Shown: piece by piece, positions 1 to 6,999 of the stretch
Numbering within the stretch: position 1 is the stretch's first letter
How the letters are laid out: each line of letters opens with the position of its first letter
Source: Terrirubrum sp051646285
GTDB taxonomy: Bacteria > Pseudomonadota > Alphaproteobacteria > Rhizobiales > Beijerinckiaceae
DNA length: 28,979 nt
Direction of reading: 5' to 3'
Assembly (NCBI GenBank): GCA_051646285.1
Contig: JBOFCU010000163.1
Span: 1 to 28,979, forward strand
Made by a program: the position numbers and the translations under genes
The notes under the pieces: generated by a model
Told to the model about the DNA's origin: nothing
Seen by the model: only the letters and a program-made list of their open reading frames with translations
Databases searched by the model: none

Positions 1-17
1 AGAGATGGACGCGACTC

Positions 18-1175
18 ATGGTCAAGACCGCGAAGATGCCAGCCAAAGGCTCGGCAAAGAACACGAAGGCTACCAAGGCAACGCAGGCAACGAACGTAAA
101 GACGGCAATGCCGTCAAAATCAGGCGGTGCCAAAACGCCAGCACGGACATCGGTAGCCAACAAAACCGCTGCAGCTGGCAAATCAGCTGCCACCAGGACA
201 ACAGCCAAAAGCACCGCATCTGCCGTCAAGACCGCAAAACAGGCGGCCACCGCTAAAGCAAAGACGCCCGTCAAATCGGCAGGCAAGAGTGGTATTGTAA
301 ACCTTGCTCTCTCTTCCGTGAGCAAAACCAGGACCGCAACAGCAGAAAAAGCGGTCAAGGATACCGCCAAGAGCGCCCGGACATCAGCTGCGGCAGCAAC
401 CAAGTCTGCGGCAAGAACCGGAGCTGTGGCCAAGGCGGCAGCCATGACGGTGACACCGGTCCATGCGCAGCCAGCGCCTGCCACCAAAGCCGCTGCGAAA
501 TCCACATCTGGTGTGGCCGCAAAAATTGAAAAAACGGGCAAGGTTTCAGCACCCAAAGCGGCCACCAAGCCAATCGGCCTAATCAGCCGGGTTATCGCCA
601 AAGCCTCAGCCGCCAAAATTGCCCTGGAGACTCAACCCAAGCGGCCGACACGCGCTGTTCCGGCGCGCGTCAAATTAGATGCGTCCTTGCGCAAAAGCGC
701 CGATACGGCTTTGCCGGATTCAGCTCCCATTCGCACCGCAAGCGCCAAGGCAGCCAAAGCGGAGGCTGCCCTTGATCCCAATTATCGCCCAACGGATGGC
801 GAGGCGTTCATGAACGAACGTCAACGTGAATATTTCCGCCGCAAACTGATCGCCTGGAAAGACGATATACTGCGCGAATCCAAGGATACATTGGCCGCAT
901 TGCAGGCCGAAAATGAAAATCATCCTGATCTTGCAGACCGCGCATCGTCAGAAACAGATCGTGCCATCGAGCTGCGCGCCCGAGACCGCCAGCGCAAGCT
1001 GATCGCAAAAATCGATTCCGCCATTTCGCGCATTGAAGACGGGTCATATGGCTATTGCGAAGAGACCGGCGAACCGATTTCGTTGCGCCGTCTCGAAGCG
1101 CGCCCCATCGCGACCCTGTCAATCGAAGCGCAGGAACGCCATGAGCGCAACGAAAAAGTCCATCGCGACGATTGA
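18..1175 (+). CDS. dksA: DksA/TraR-family RNA polymerase-binding protein with long histone-H1-like N-terminal extension
   Basis: Residues ~256-385 align with E. coli DksA, which binds the RNA polymerase secondary channel and works with ppGpp. The coiled-coil tip signature D-x-x-D-x-A is intact (D304, D307, A309). Of the four zinc cysteines of E. coli DksA only the first remains (C347); the others are T350, S368 and A371. This one-Cys form is, from memory, common in alphaproteobacterial DksA, so it is probably not damage. Residues 1-~255 are low-complexity, dominated by Ala, Lys, Thr and Ser with repeated AAK/TAK/SA units, like histone H1 or AlgP tails; a DNA- or RNA-binding role is inference. 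Canonical DksA is about 150 residues. The reading frame is open to the window edge with no stop in the 17 upstream bases and no clear ribosome site, so the true start could lie further left. A terminator follows. Confidence 0.88.
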   Translation: MVKTAKMPAKGSAKNTKATKATQATNVKTAMPSKSGGAKTPARTSVANKTAAAGKSAATRTTAKSTASAVKTAKQAATAKAKTPVKSAGKSGIVNLALSSVSKTRTATAEKAVKDTAKSARTSAAAATKSAARTGAVAKAAAMTVTPVHAQPAPATKAAAKSTSGVAAKIEKTGKVSAPKAATKPIGLISRVIAKASAAKIALETQPKRPTRAVPARVKLDASLRKSADTALPDSAPIRTASAKAAKAEAALDPNYRPTDGEAFMNERQREYFRRKLIAWKDDILRESKDTLAALQAENENHPDLADRASSETDRAIELRARDRQRKLIAKIDSAISRIEDGSYGYCEETGEPISLRRLEARPIATLSIEAQERHERNEKVHRDD

Positions 1176-1195
1176 TCGATAATAGCCATCCATTC

Positions 1196-1226
1196 AAAGC
1201 CGGTGCATTGCACCGGCTTTTTATTT
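1196..1226 (+). terminator. Rho-independent terminator of dksA
   Basis: A perfect 11-bp stem, AAAGCCGGTGC and its complement with a 3-nt ATT loop, begins 20 bases after the dksA stop and is followed by TTATTT. Confidence 0.9.
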
Positions 1227-1469
1227 CACAACTGATGCACAATCAGCGCTGTCATCAAGCCATTCAGCGCCATGGCAAGCCCGGGGAAAGTCCCAGCCAC
1301 TTCATTGATTTGGAACGCGCGCGCGGCGCCAATGCCAATTGCAAATCAATGGCCGCGGAATGGCGAACACCAAAGGCGCTAAAATCGTTGCGCGCCTCAG
1401 GCCAATTGCAGTCACAAATCCAGCCCTCAAGCCTGGCAAGCCAGAAGAATGAGATAGCTCTGCAGCATC
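1226..1469 (-). pseudogene. Decayed C-terminal remnant of an LrgB/CidB-family membrane protein
   Basis: No intact gene covers 1227-1648, but the minus strand carries two collinear segments that read like the C-terminal half of LrgB-family proteins (holin/antiholin-like membrane proteins). The first, from about 1469 down to 1365, contains LSHSSGLPGL, FVTAIGL and ILAPLVF. The second, from 1345 to the stop at 1226-1228, is in another frame and contains GIGAARAFQINEVAGTF then GLAMALNGLMTALIV. The junction has a frameshift, an in-frame TGA at 1346-1348 and apparent loss of a few residues of the family's ASHGIG region. The N-terminal half is absent and the flgH-side terminator occupies that position. 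Family assignment is from remembered motif patterns only; segment order and spacing support it. Confidence 0.6.
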
Positions 1470-1522
1470 AATGAAACTCCAGATCATGACAGATAAAGAC
1501 GCAAAAAATTTTCCGCACACAG

Positions 1523-1558
1523 ACAAAGAAAAACCCTGCACAATCATGCAGGGTCTTT
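1523..1558 (-). terminator. Rho-independent terminator of the flgF-flgG-flgA-flgH operon
   Basis: On the minus strand an 8-bp perfect stem (ACCCTGCA at 1533-1540 paired with TGCAGGGT at 1547-1554, 6-nt loop) is followed by TTTTCTTTG. It lies about 95 bases after the flgH stop. Bases 1559-1648 show nothing else. Confidence 0.85.
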
Positions 1559-1648
1559 CAGCCAGCAGCAACAAGGGGGAGCGCACTGCATGGCAGGGGA
1601 ACACAGGAAGGCAGAGAGTTTCAATACCCATCTGACCCCGTAATCTGG

Positions 1649-2425
1649 TTAGAATGGCAGGAGAATATCCATGGCCTGCTGCCCATAGCGTGGCTGCTGC
1701 ACATCGGTAATCTGACCACGGCCACCATAGGCAATCCGTGCCTCCGCTATTTTCTGGCTATCGATCATGTTATCCGCTTCAATATCTTCAGGCCGGATCA
1801 CACCGCCAACAATCAATTCACGCACTTCAAAATTCACACGAATTTCCTGCTTGCCCTCAATGACGAGATTGCCGTTGGGCAACAACTGCGTGACGACAGC
1901 AGCTACATTGGTCACCAGTTGTTCCTGACGACGGACTGAACCGGCACCCTGGCTTGATGTGCCGGAACCGAGATCGACAAGGCCGGACGCGTTGGTGCCC
2001 TCAGGCAGTATTTTTGTCACTTGTGTTTCAAGCCCAAACAAACCTTTCACACCAAGATTTTCCGTATTCTTGCGAGAACGCGATGTCGTATTATCGATAT
2101 TGGCCTTGTCCGTCACACGCACACGCACAGTCACAATGTCACCAACTTGATGAGCCCGCTGATCCTTAAAAAATGCGCGTGACCCCGTGCGCCACAGCGA
2201 ATTGCCCTGAATATTAGCAGGTACCGGCTGCGGCATCGGCATCCGCACCGGCTTGTATCCGGGTTGCGCGGTCGGATCCTGAATCGCAGATAATGCAGGC
2301 GTAGCGCCAATGGCTTTAAGCCGGTCAGCCGCTCCGCAAGCACCAAGAGCCAACGCGACTGTGCCGACCAAGCCCAATGAAAGTGCGCGATGCGAAAGAG
2401 AGTATGTCATGAGTTTATCTTTCAT
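1649..2425 (-). CDS. flgH: Flagellar L-ring lipoprotein FlgH
   Basis: FlgH forms the L-ring, the outer-membrane bushing around the flagellar rod. The protein (258 aa) has a basic N-terminus, a hydrophobic stretch and a lipobox LGAC with the lipidated cysteine at C30. Family landmarks are NSLW (75-78), GDIVTVRV (95-102), the C-terminal block around LVIEGKQEIRVNFE, GGVIRPEDI, and GRGQITDVQQPR near the end. It is the last gene of the operon, 11 bases after the flgA stop. A second in-frame ATG five codons in (2410) would also leave a good signal peptide; neither start has a strong ribosome site. Length is typical. A terminator follows downstream. Confidence 0.95.
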   Translation of the reverse strand: MKDKLMTYSLSHRALSLGLVGTVALALGACGAADRLKAIGATPALSAIQDPTAQPGYKPVRMPMPQPVPANIQGNSLWRTGSRAFFKDQRAHQVGDIVTVRVRVTDKANIDNTTSRSRKNTENLGVKGLFGLETQVTKILPEGTNASGLVDLGSGTSSQGAGSVRRQEQLVTNVAAVVTQLLPNGNLVIEGKQEIRVNFEVRELIVGGVIRPEDIEADNMIDSQKIAEARIAYGGRGQITDVQQPRYGQQAMDILLPF

Positions 2426-2436
2426 TTTTTTGATGA

Positions 2437-3450
2437 TCAGCGCACGATCGTTGCAGTACGCGCAGCACCAGCAGCATTTTCACCGATGCGGACCTGACCG
2501 GCACCAATGACCATGCCCTGCACAGTCCGCTTGGATGTCAGGTTCTGCACGGAAATCATTTCACCAATCGAGCCCTGATCGAGTGCTTTGCCCTTCATCG
2601 TCAACTGAATGCCCGGAACATCCAGATGCATGGTGATCATTGCATTGCGCTCCACTGCGATGGGCCGAACCAGATCACGATCACGCAAAACGAGGCCCGC
2701 ACGCATGGCATTGCGGGCCACACGGCCAAGGAGTGACTTTGCGTCTGTCACCGCATCATCACCCGCCAAATCTTTTTCGCGGCGCTCCATCTGAAAATCG
2801 TCATTGCGAATGGCATCACCTTTTTGCAGATGACGCGAAAGCACGGGAACAAGAACAGTCTCACTATAACTGCCGGAAATACGCGCAGTTTTTCGTACGC
2901 CATTCTGCGAAGCCGCAGGCGTAATCACCGCATTGAAACGGCGGTTGCGAGCATCCAGCACAAGGTCAGACACCATCAATTCCGTGCGTGCGCCCATCGC
3001 CATGGCAATCATGGGTTCAGTATCAAGCACAAATGTCAAATCCCGTGAGTCAATGCGCGTGCGCTGTGCAATCACATCTGCCAAAGCATCTTCAATATCC
3101 TGCCGTGAGGCGCGCCGTCCTGCACGTTCCACAACAATTTGTGAAATACCGCGCGTTTCAATATCCATTAGGCCAGCATCGCGAGCTGCTGAAACAACAC
3201 GCAGCGCCTGAATTGTGCCCGTCTCCCCAATTTGCGGCGCACGAAACATGGCGCGTGAACTGGCAGCACCAGCATTCGCCACGAGGTCACCAAGAGTTAC
3301 AACATCGCCACTGATAACAGCATGTGCACGCAGAGATGGCCGCGTCTGCGCATCGGCTTTGATGATCGACAGAATACTGGCGCCAGTAAAAAAAGCAAAA
3401 AGCGCAACAGACCGAAAGATTTTGCGGTTCATGGTCGTCATCCGTGTCAT
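2437..3450 (-). CDS. flgA: Flagellar basal body P-ring formation protein FlgA
   Basis: FlgA is the periplasmic chaperone for assembly of the P-ring protein FlgI. The 337-residue product has a cleavable signal peptide (hydrophobic 11-30, likely cleavage after ADA-35), a variable N-terminal region, an SAF-type domain at about 199-262 (VPVLSRHLQKGDAI, then GRVARNAMRAGLVL) and the C-terminal FlgA beta domain (VPGIQLTMKGKALDQG, then VQNLTSKRTVQGMV). The ATG at 3450 overlaps the flgG stop as TGATG, which suggests translational coupling. ATGs at 3441 and 3432 are alternatives; the one at 3432 has GGA upstream and gives a tidier signal peptide. It sits in the rod/ring operon flgF-G-A-H, where its client ring is built. 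FlgI itself is not in the window. Confidence 0.93.
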   Translation of the reverse strand: MTRMTTMNRKIFRSVALFAFFTGASILSIIKADAQTRPSLRAHAVISGDVVTLGDLVANAGAASSRAMFRAPQIGETGTIQALRVVSAARDAGLMDIETRGISQIVVERAGRRASRQDIEDALADVIAQRTRIDSRDLTFVLDTEPMIAMAMGARTELMVSDLVLDARNRRFNAVITPAASQNGVRKTARISGSYSETVLVPVLSRHLQKGDAIRNDDFQMERREKDLAGDDAVTDAKSLLGRVARNAMRAGLVLRDRDLVRPIAVERNAMITMHLDVPGIQLTMKGKALDQGSIGEMISVQNLTSKRTVQGMVIGAGQVRIGENAAGAARTATIVR

Positions 3451-4241
3451 CAGTTACGGAACATCTGAGTTGTTGCCTGCATCATCTGGTCTGATGCAGT
3501 GACAACTTTGGCATTCATTTCATAAGCGCGCTGTGCTGCAATCAGCGTTGCAATTTCGGTGACTGAATTGACATTCGCTTCTTCAAGATAACCCTGCTGA
3601 AGGTTGCCAAAGCCATCAGACTGAGGCGCTCCTTCAATGGCTGGCCCCGAAGCGCTGGTTTCAATATAAAGATTATCGCCAATGGATTCGAGCCCAACTT
3701 TATTGACAAACCGCGACAACTGAATTGTGCCAATATCCTGAGGAGCGGTTTGGCCGGTAATCGTCGCCTGAACCAGACCCTGCTGGTTGATTGAAACGCG
3801 CTGCGTATTGGCAGGAACGGTAATGCCAGGCTCCAGAACATAACCATCATTGGTGACGATTTGTCCCTGCGCATCGAGGTTGAAGCTGCCGTCACGTGAA
3901 TACGCGGCCCGGCCATCAGGAAGGCGTATCTTGAAAAATCCTTCACCCCGAACAGCCAGATCATATTCTTTTTCTGTCGGATTGATCGTGCCTTGCGTCA
4001 TGATACGGCCAGTCGAAACCGTCTTCACACCCGAGCCGATCGAAACACCAGCAGGCACCAGCGTGCCCTGATCAGAGGTTGCAGTGCCCACACGGCGCTG
4101 GTGATCGTAAAGCAGATCCTGGAACTGCGCACGCTGCCGCTTATAACCCGTCGTGCGCTGGTTGGCGATATTGTTGGAGATGACCTGAACATTGAGTTCC
4201 TGAGCAGCCATACCCGTCGAAGCTGTATAAAGAGCACGCAT
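3450..4241 (-). CDS. flgG: Flagellar distal rod protein FlgG
   Basis: FlgG polymerises into the distal rod that crosses the periplasm inside the P and L rings. The 263-residue length is typical. The N-terminal rod-family signature NNIANQRTTGYK is at 23-34. The middle carries DLAVRGEGFF and YSRDGSFNLDAQGQIVTNDGY, characteristic of FlgG/FlgF/FlgE. The C-terminal D0 helix holds QGYLEEANVNSVTEIATLI followed by AQRAYEMNAKVV. The start has a good ribosome site (AAGGTAG, about 8 bases upstream). It lies 19 bases after flgF and overlaps flgA by one base. Like other axial proteins it has no cleaved signal peptide and is exported by the flagellar type III apparatus. Confidence 0.97.
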   Translation of the reverse strand: MRALYTASTGMAAQELNVQVISNNIANQRTTGYKRQRAQFQDLLYDHQRRVGTATSDQGTLVPAGVSIGSGVKTVSTGRIMTQGTINPTEKEYDLAVRGEGFFKIRLPDGRAAYSRDGSFNLDAQGQIVTNDGYVLEPGITVPANTQRVSINQQGLVQATITGQTAPQDIGTIQLSRFVNKVGLESIGDNLYIETSASGPAIEGAPQSDGFGNLQQGYLEEANVNSVTEIATLIAAQRAYEMNAKVVTASDQMMQATTQMFRN

Positions 4242-4260
4242 GTGACGCTACCTTCAAGAA

Positions 4261-5007
4261 TTACGTTGGAACATCGGCCAGTTTTTGAATTGCGGTGCGC
4301 CGCAATTCATCGGTTTTCTGAATCATCGAAGCGATGGATTGATAAGCACGTGAAACCTCCATCAGGCGGCTCATTTCCAGGACAGGCTTCACATTGGATT
4401 TTTCGAGCGCAGCAGGAACCACGCCGCCATCCCTATCGATGGGTGTGCCAGCACGGGTTGCAGAATAAAGATTGCCGCCTTCATTGCGCAGCACGCTATT
4501 GGGGTTATCAAAGCGCACCAGCTTTAACTTGCCGCGAACACCCTGCGATGAGCTAACCGTGCCATCAGCCGCAATTTCAATGCGGCCTTCCTGCGGTGAA
4601 AACGCAATGGGGCCACTCTCGCCCAACACCGCCTCACCACTGGGCAAGACCAGCTCACCGCGCGCATTCAAGTTGAGTGCGCCATCGCGCGTATAACGTT
4701 CGCCGCGCGGCGTCTGCACGGAAAGATAAGTGTTGCCACGCATCGCAATATCAAGCGGGTTACCCGTGCGCTCAATCGCGCCCTGGCTAATGTCCAGCCC
4801 CGTGCCGCGCTCATGCACATAGGATATGCGCCGGTCCGCAGGCATGAAGGCATCGCCCTTCGCCACCGGCATCAAATATTCCATGAAGCGCACGTCACGC
4901 CGCTTGAAACCTGTTGTGGTGACGTTTGCCACGTTGTTGGCAAGCACGTCGGCTTCACGGGCCAGCGCAATCTGACGCGAAAGCCCAATGAGTAGCGTGT
5001 TCTCCAT
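4261..5007 (-). CDS. flgF: Flagellar proximal rod protein FlgF
   Basis: FlgF is a proximal rod subunit. The 248-residue product carries the rod signature NNVANVTTTGFK (24-35), the mid-protein IAMRGNTYLSVQTPRG and YTRDGALNLNARGELV, and the C-terminal EKSNVKPVLEMSRLMEV, then RAYQS. I chose the ATG at 5007 because AGGAG lies 7 bases upstream and because a sigma-54 promoter at 5083-5097 would start transcription near 5071. A longer in-frame reading to 5082 would therefore begin upstream of the message start. First gene of flgF-flgG-flgA-flgH and divergent from fliL. Likely controlled by sigma-54 plus an activator binding the palindrome at 5194-5212. Confidence 0.94.
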   Translation of the reverse strand: MENTLLIGLSRQIALAREADVLANNVANVTTTGFKRRDVRFMEYLMPVAKGDAFMPADRRISYVHERGTGLDISQGAIERTGNPLDIAMRGNTYLSVQTPRGERYTRDGALNLNARGELVLPSGEAVLGESGPIAFSPQEGRIEIAADGTVSSSQGVRGKLKLVRFDNPNSVLRNEGGNLYSATRAGTPIDRDGGVVPAALEKSNVKPVLEMSRLMEVSRAYQSIASMIQKTDELRRTAIQKLADVPT

Positions 5008-5082
5008 CGAACCGCTCCTGAATGTCCCCACCAGTTCCTGCGCGGCGCTCCCCAGCGCTGACAGACCGGCACCTAACCCCAC

Positions 5083-5097
5083 GCAACCATCATGCCA
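5083..5097 (-). promoter_or_regulatory. Sigma-54 promoter of the flgF operon
   Basis: The minus strand reads TGGCATGATGGTTGC. It matches TGGCACG-N4-TTGC with one mismatch and has the exact GG-N10-GC spacing. The predicted start is near 5071, about 64 bases before the flgF ATG. Confidence 0.82.
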
Positions 5098-5125
5098 ACA
5101 TGGTTAATGTCGAAATAATTCGATA

Positions 5126-5141
5126 TTTCAATCGATTGAAA
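5126..5141. repeat. 16-bp perfect palindrome in the flgF-fliL intergenic region
   Basis: TTTCAATC followed directly by GATTGAAA. It lies between the sigma-54 promoter and the CGGCA/TGCCG palindrome in an AT-rich stretch that also holds 6-bp arms GAAATA/TATTTC (5112-5129). The position suits a bend or a regulator site; no protein can be assigned. Confidence 0.6.
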
Positions 5142-5193
5142 CTTTCATCGCACGAAACCAAACCAGGCACGACACGCAAATCGGCACATATCA

Positions 5194-5212
5194 CCCGGCA
5201 TTTTTTGCCGGG
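5194..5212. promoter_or_regulatory. CCCGGCA-N5-TGCCGGG palindrome, candidate enhancer (ftr-like, FlbD-type)
   Basis: Perfect 7-bp arms with a 5-T spacer. Its centre (5203) is 106 bp upstream of the flgF sigma-54 -24 element and its edge is one base from the CtrA box facing fliL. The half-site CGGCA/TGCCG with 5-bp spacing recurs upstream of flgE. In Caulobacter, FlbD binds GC-rich ftr palindromes about 100 bp from sigma-54 flagellar promoters. FlbD as the ligand here is inference. Confidence 0.7.
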
Positions 5213-5213
5213 C

Positions 5214-5229
5214 TTAACGGGGCGTTAAC
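5214..5229 (+). promoter_or_regulatory. Full CtrA-binding box upstream of fliL
   Basis: TTAA (5214-5217), 7 bases, then TTAAC (5225-5229): an exact match to the CtrA consensus TTAA-N7-TTAAC. It lies 75 bases before the fliL ATG. The Caulobacter fliLM promoter is a known CtrA target, so gene context and motif agree. Confidence 0.82.
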
Positions 5230-5303
5230 TATAACTGGCCACTTTGTGCCAGTCAGGCTGATTTGTGTCTGGCGCGAAGTGCGATTGCGCGTGGGTTCGG
5301 GGC

Positions 5304-5810
5304 ATGGCCAAGAAAAAAAAAGCTGCAGACGATGGCACAGACGGCGCCGCGCCTGAGACCAAAAGCGGCAAGAAAAAGCTGATCATCATGCTGGCAGCAG
5401 CTCTTTTGATTGCAGGTGGTGGCGGCGGTTGGTTCTTTCTAATGCGCAAACCCGCTGAAGCTGTTGCAGACAATGCAGCCAAAGGCGCCATGGCGAAAAA
5501 GGTTGCTTTCGTCGAACTCAAGGAAATGACAATCAACCTGGCCGCAGCGGCGGGACAGGAGCGCCAGAATTTTCTCAAACTGAAAATCGCGCTGGAAGTA
5601 TCAGACCCGAAATTGAGCACCGATATTCAGCCGCTGGTGCCACGCATCGAAGACGCATTCCAGACATACATGCGTGAATTGCGTGCCAACGAAATTGACG
5701 GCTCCTCGGCCATGTATCGTTTGAAGGAAGAACTGCTGAAGCGTGTCAACATTGCCGTCTATCCTGCAAAGGTTGATGCCGTTTTATTCAAGGAAGTCCT
5801 TCTCCAATAA
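5304..5810 (+). CDS. fliL: Flagellar basal body-associated protein FliL
   Basis: FliL is a single-pass inner-membrane protein surrounding the stator and supporting torque and swimming. The 168-residue product has a lysine-rich cytoplasmic N-terminus, one transmembrane segment (about 25-47, ending in a poly-Gly turn and WFFL) and a periplasmic domain with the FliL pattern (VAFVELKEMTINLA, FLKLKIALEVSD, then RVEDAF-like RIEDAFQTYM). It ends VLFKEVLLQ, as FliL proteins typically do. The ATG at 5304 is preferred over a GTG at 5265 because the lysine-rich MAKKKK start is usual for the family. First gene of fliL-fliM-DUF6468-motE, downstream of the CtrA box and divergent from flgF. Confidence 0.93.
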   Translation: MAKKKKAADDGTDGAAPETKSGKKKLIIMLAAALLIAGGGGGWFFLMRKPAEAVADNAAKGAMAKKVAFVELKEMTINLAAAAGQERQNFLKLKIALEVSDPKLSTDIQPLVPRIEDAFQTYMRELRANEIDGSSAMYRLKEELLKRVNIAVYPAKVDAVLFKEVLLQ

Positions 5811-5868
5811 TATATGGAACTTGAACCCTAGTGCCTCGCCCTGATAAAATTGCGAAAGTTTGACACGC

Positions 5869-6999
5869 ATGAGTTCGCCCGATGATCCAGCCAACATACC
5901 GGCCGGCGAGCCCGCAAATGGCGGAATGGCGGAAGCATGGCAAAGCATGGTGGAAACACCGGAGCGCATTGATCCGGAAAGCGATGCAGTCGATCGCCTG
6001 CTCAATCAGGATGAAATTGATTCACTGCTCGGCTTTTCCAGTGATGACGTCTCAGCCAAGCGCCAGACAGGCATCCGTGCGATTGTCGATTCTGCAATGG
6101 TTTCATATGAGCGTCTGCCGATGCTCGAGATCGTATTTGATCGCCTCGTGCGATTGTTGACAACGTCTCTGCGCAATTTTTTCTCCGATACCGTCGAAAT
6201 CACCATCAACAACATCACCTCGGTCCGCTTTGGTGACTATATCAATTCCATGCCCCTGCCCTCCATCCTGCTCGTATTCCGTGCGCATGAATGGGATAAT
6301 TATGGGTTGCTGTCGGTCGATTCCCATCTTGTATATGGTGTGATGGACGTACTGCTGGGTGGGCGTCGAGGCCCGCAAATTTCTCGCCTTGATGGCCGGC
6401 CCTACACAACCATCGAAATGAATCTGGTCAAACGTCTACTGGAAATTGTTCTTTCAGATGCAGAACTTGCCTTTCAACCACTGACACCTGTGAAGTTCTC
6501 TACCGACCGCATTGAGACAAATCCGCGCTTTGCCTCAATTTCACGTCCAGCCAATGCTGCAATCCTGATCGAACTGAAAATTGATCTGGAGGGCCGCTCT
6601 GGCCGCATTGAAATGCTTTTGCCATATGCAACGATCGAACCCATTCGCGACCTGTTGCTGCAAAGCTTTATGGGTGAAAAATTTGGCCGTGACCCGATAT
6701 GGGAGGGTCATCTCGCCAACGAAATTTATCATGCCAGTGCCGAAGTCGATGTCGTTCTGCATGAGGCAAAGTTGCCGCTTCGCCGTGTCACCGGCCTAGC
6801 TGTTGGTGAAACACTTGTATTCGATGCCAAGCCCGACAGCATGGTCACACTGCGTTGCGGCGATTTTCATCTCAGTGAAGGCCGTATCGGTCGCGTTGGT
6901 GAGAAAATCGCAGTTCAAATCGTCAATCCCGTTCGCCGATCACGCACGACGATGGCAACACTTGAAGTAACACCCGGTCAAGGAAAAGGTTCAATCTGA
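5869..6999 (+). CDS. fliM: Flagellar motor switch protein FliM
   Basis: FliM is the middle C-ring subunit that binds CheY-P and sets motor direction. Its CheY-binding N-terminal motif, LNQDEIDSLLGF, is at residues 45-56. This is unusual: in most FliM proteins it is within the first ~20 residues, so about 44 Pro/Ala/Glu-rich residues precede it here. The CheC-like middle domain follows (MLEIVFDRLVRLL and FRAHEWDNYGLL, then VMDVLLGGRRG). The C-terminal SpoA domain is near 295-360 (LPLRRVTGLAVGETL, FHLSEGRIGRVGEKI). I use the ATG at 5869; a TTG three codons earlier is less likely. It follows fliL by 58 bases and overlaps the next gene by one base (TGATG). Confidence 0.95.
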   Translation: MSSPDDPANIPAGEPANGGMAEAWQSMVETPERIDPESDAVDRLLNQDEIDSLLGFSSDDVSAKRQTGIRAIVDSAMVSYERLPMLEIVFDRLVRLLTTSLRNFFSDTVEITINNITSVRFGDYINSMPLPSILLVFRAHEWDNYGLLSVDSHLVYGVMDVLLGGRRGPQISRLDGRPYTTIEMNLVKRLLEIVLSDAELAFQPLTPVKFSTDRIETNPRFASISRPANAAILIELKIDLEGRSGRIEMLLPYATIEPIRDLLLQSFMGEKFGRDPIWEGHLANEIYHASAEVDVVLHEAKLPLRRVTGLAVGETLVFDAKPDSMVTLRCGDFHLSEGRIGRVGEKIAVQIVNPVRRSRTTMATLEVTPGQGKGSI

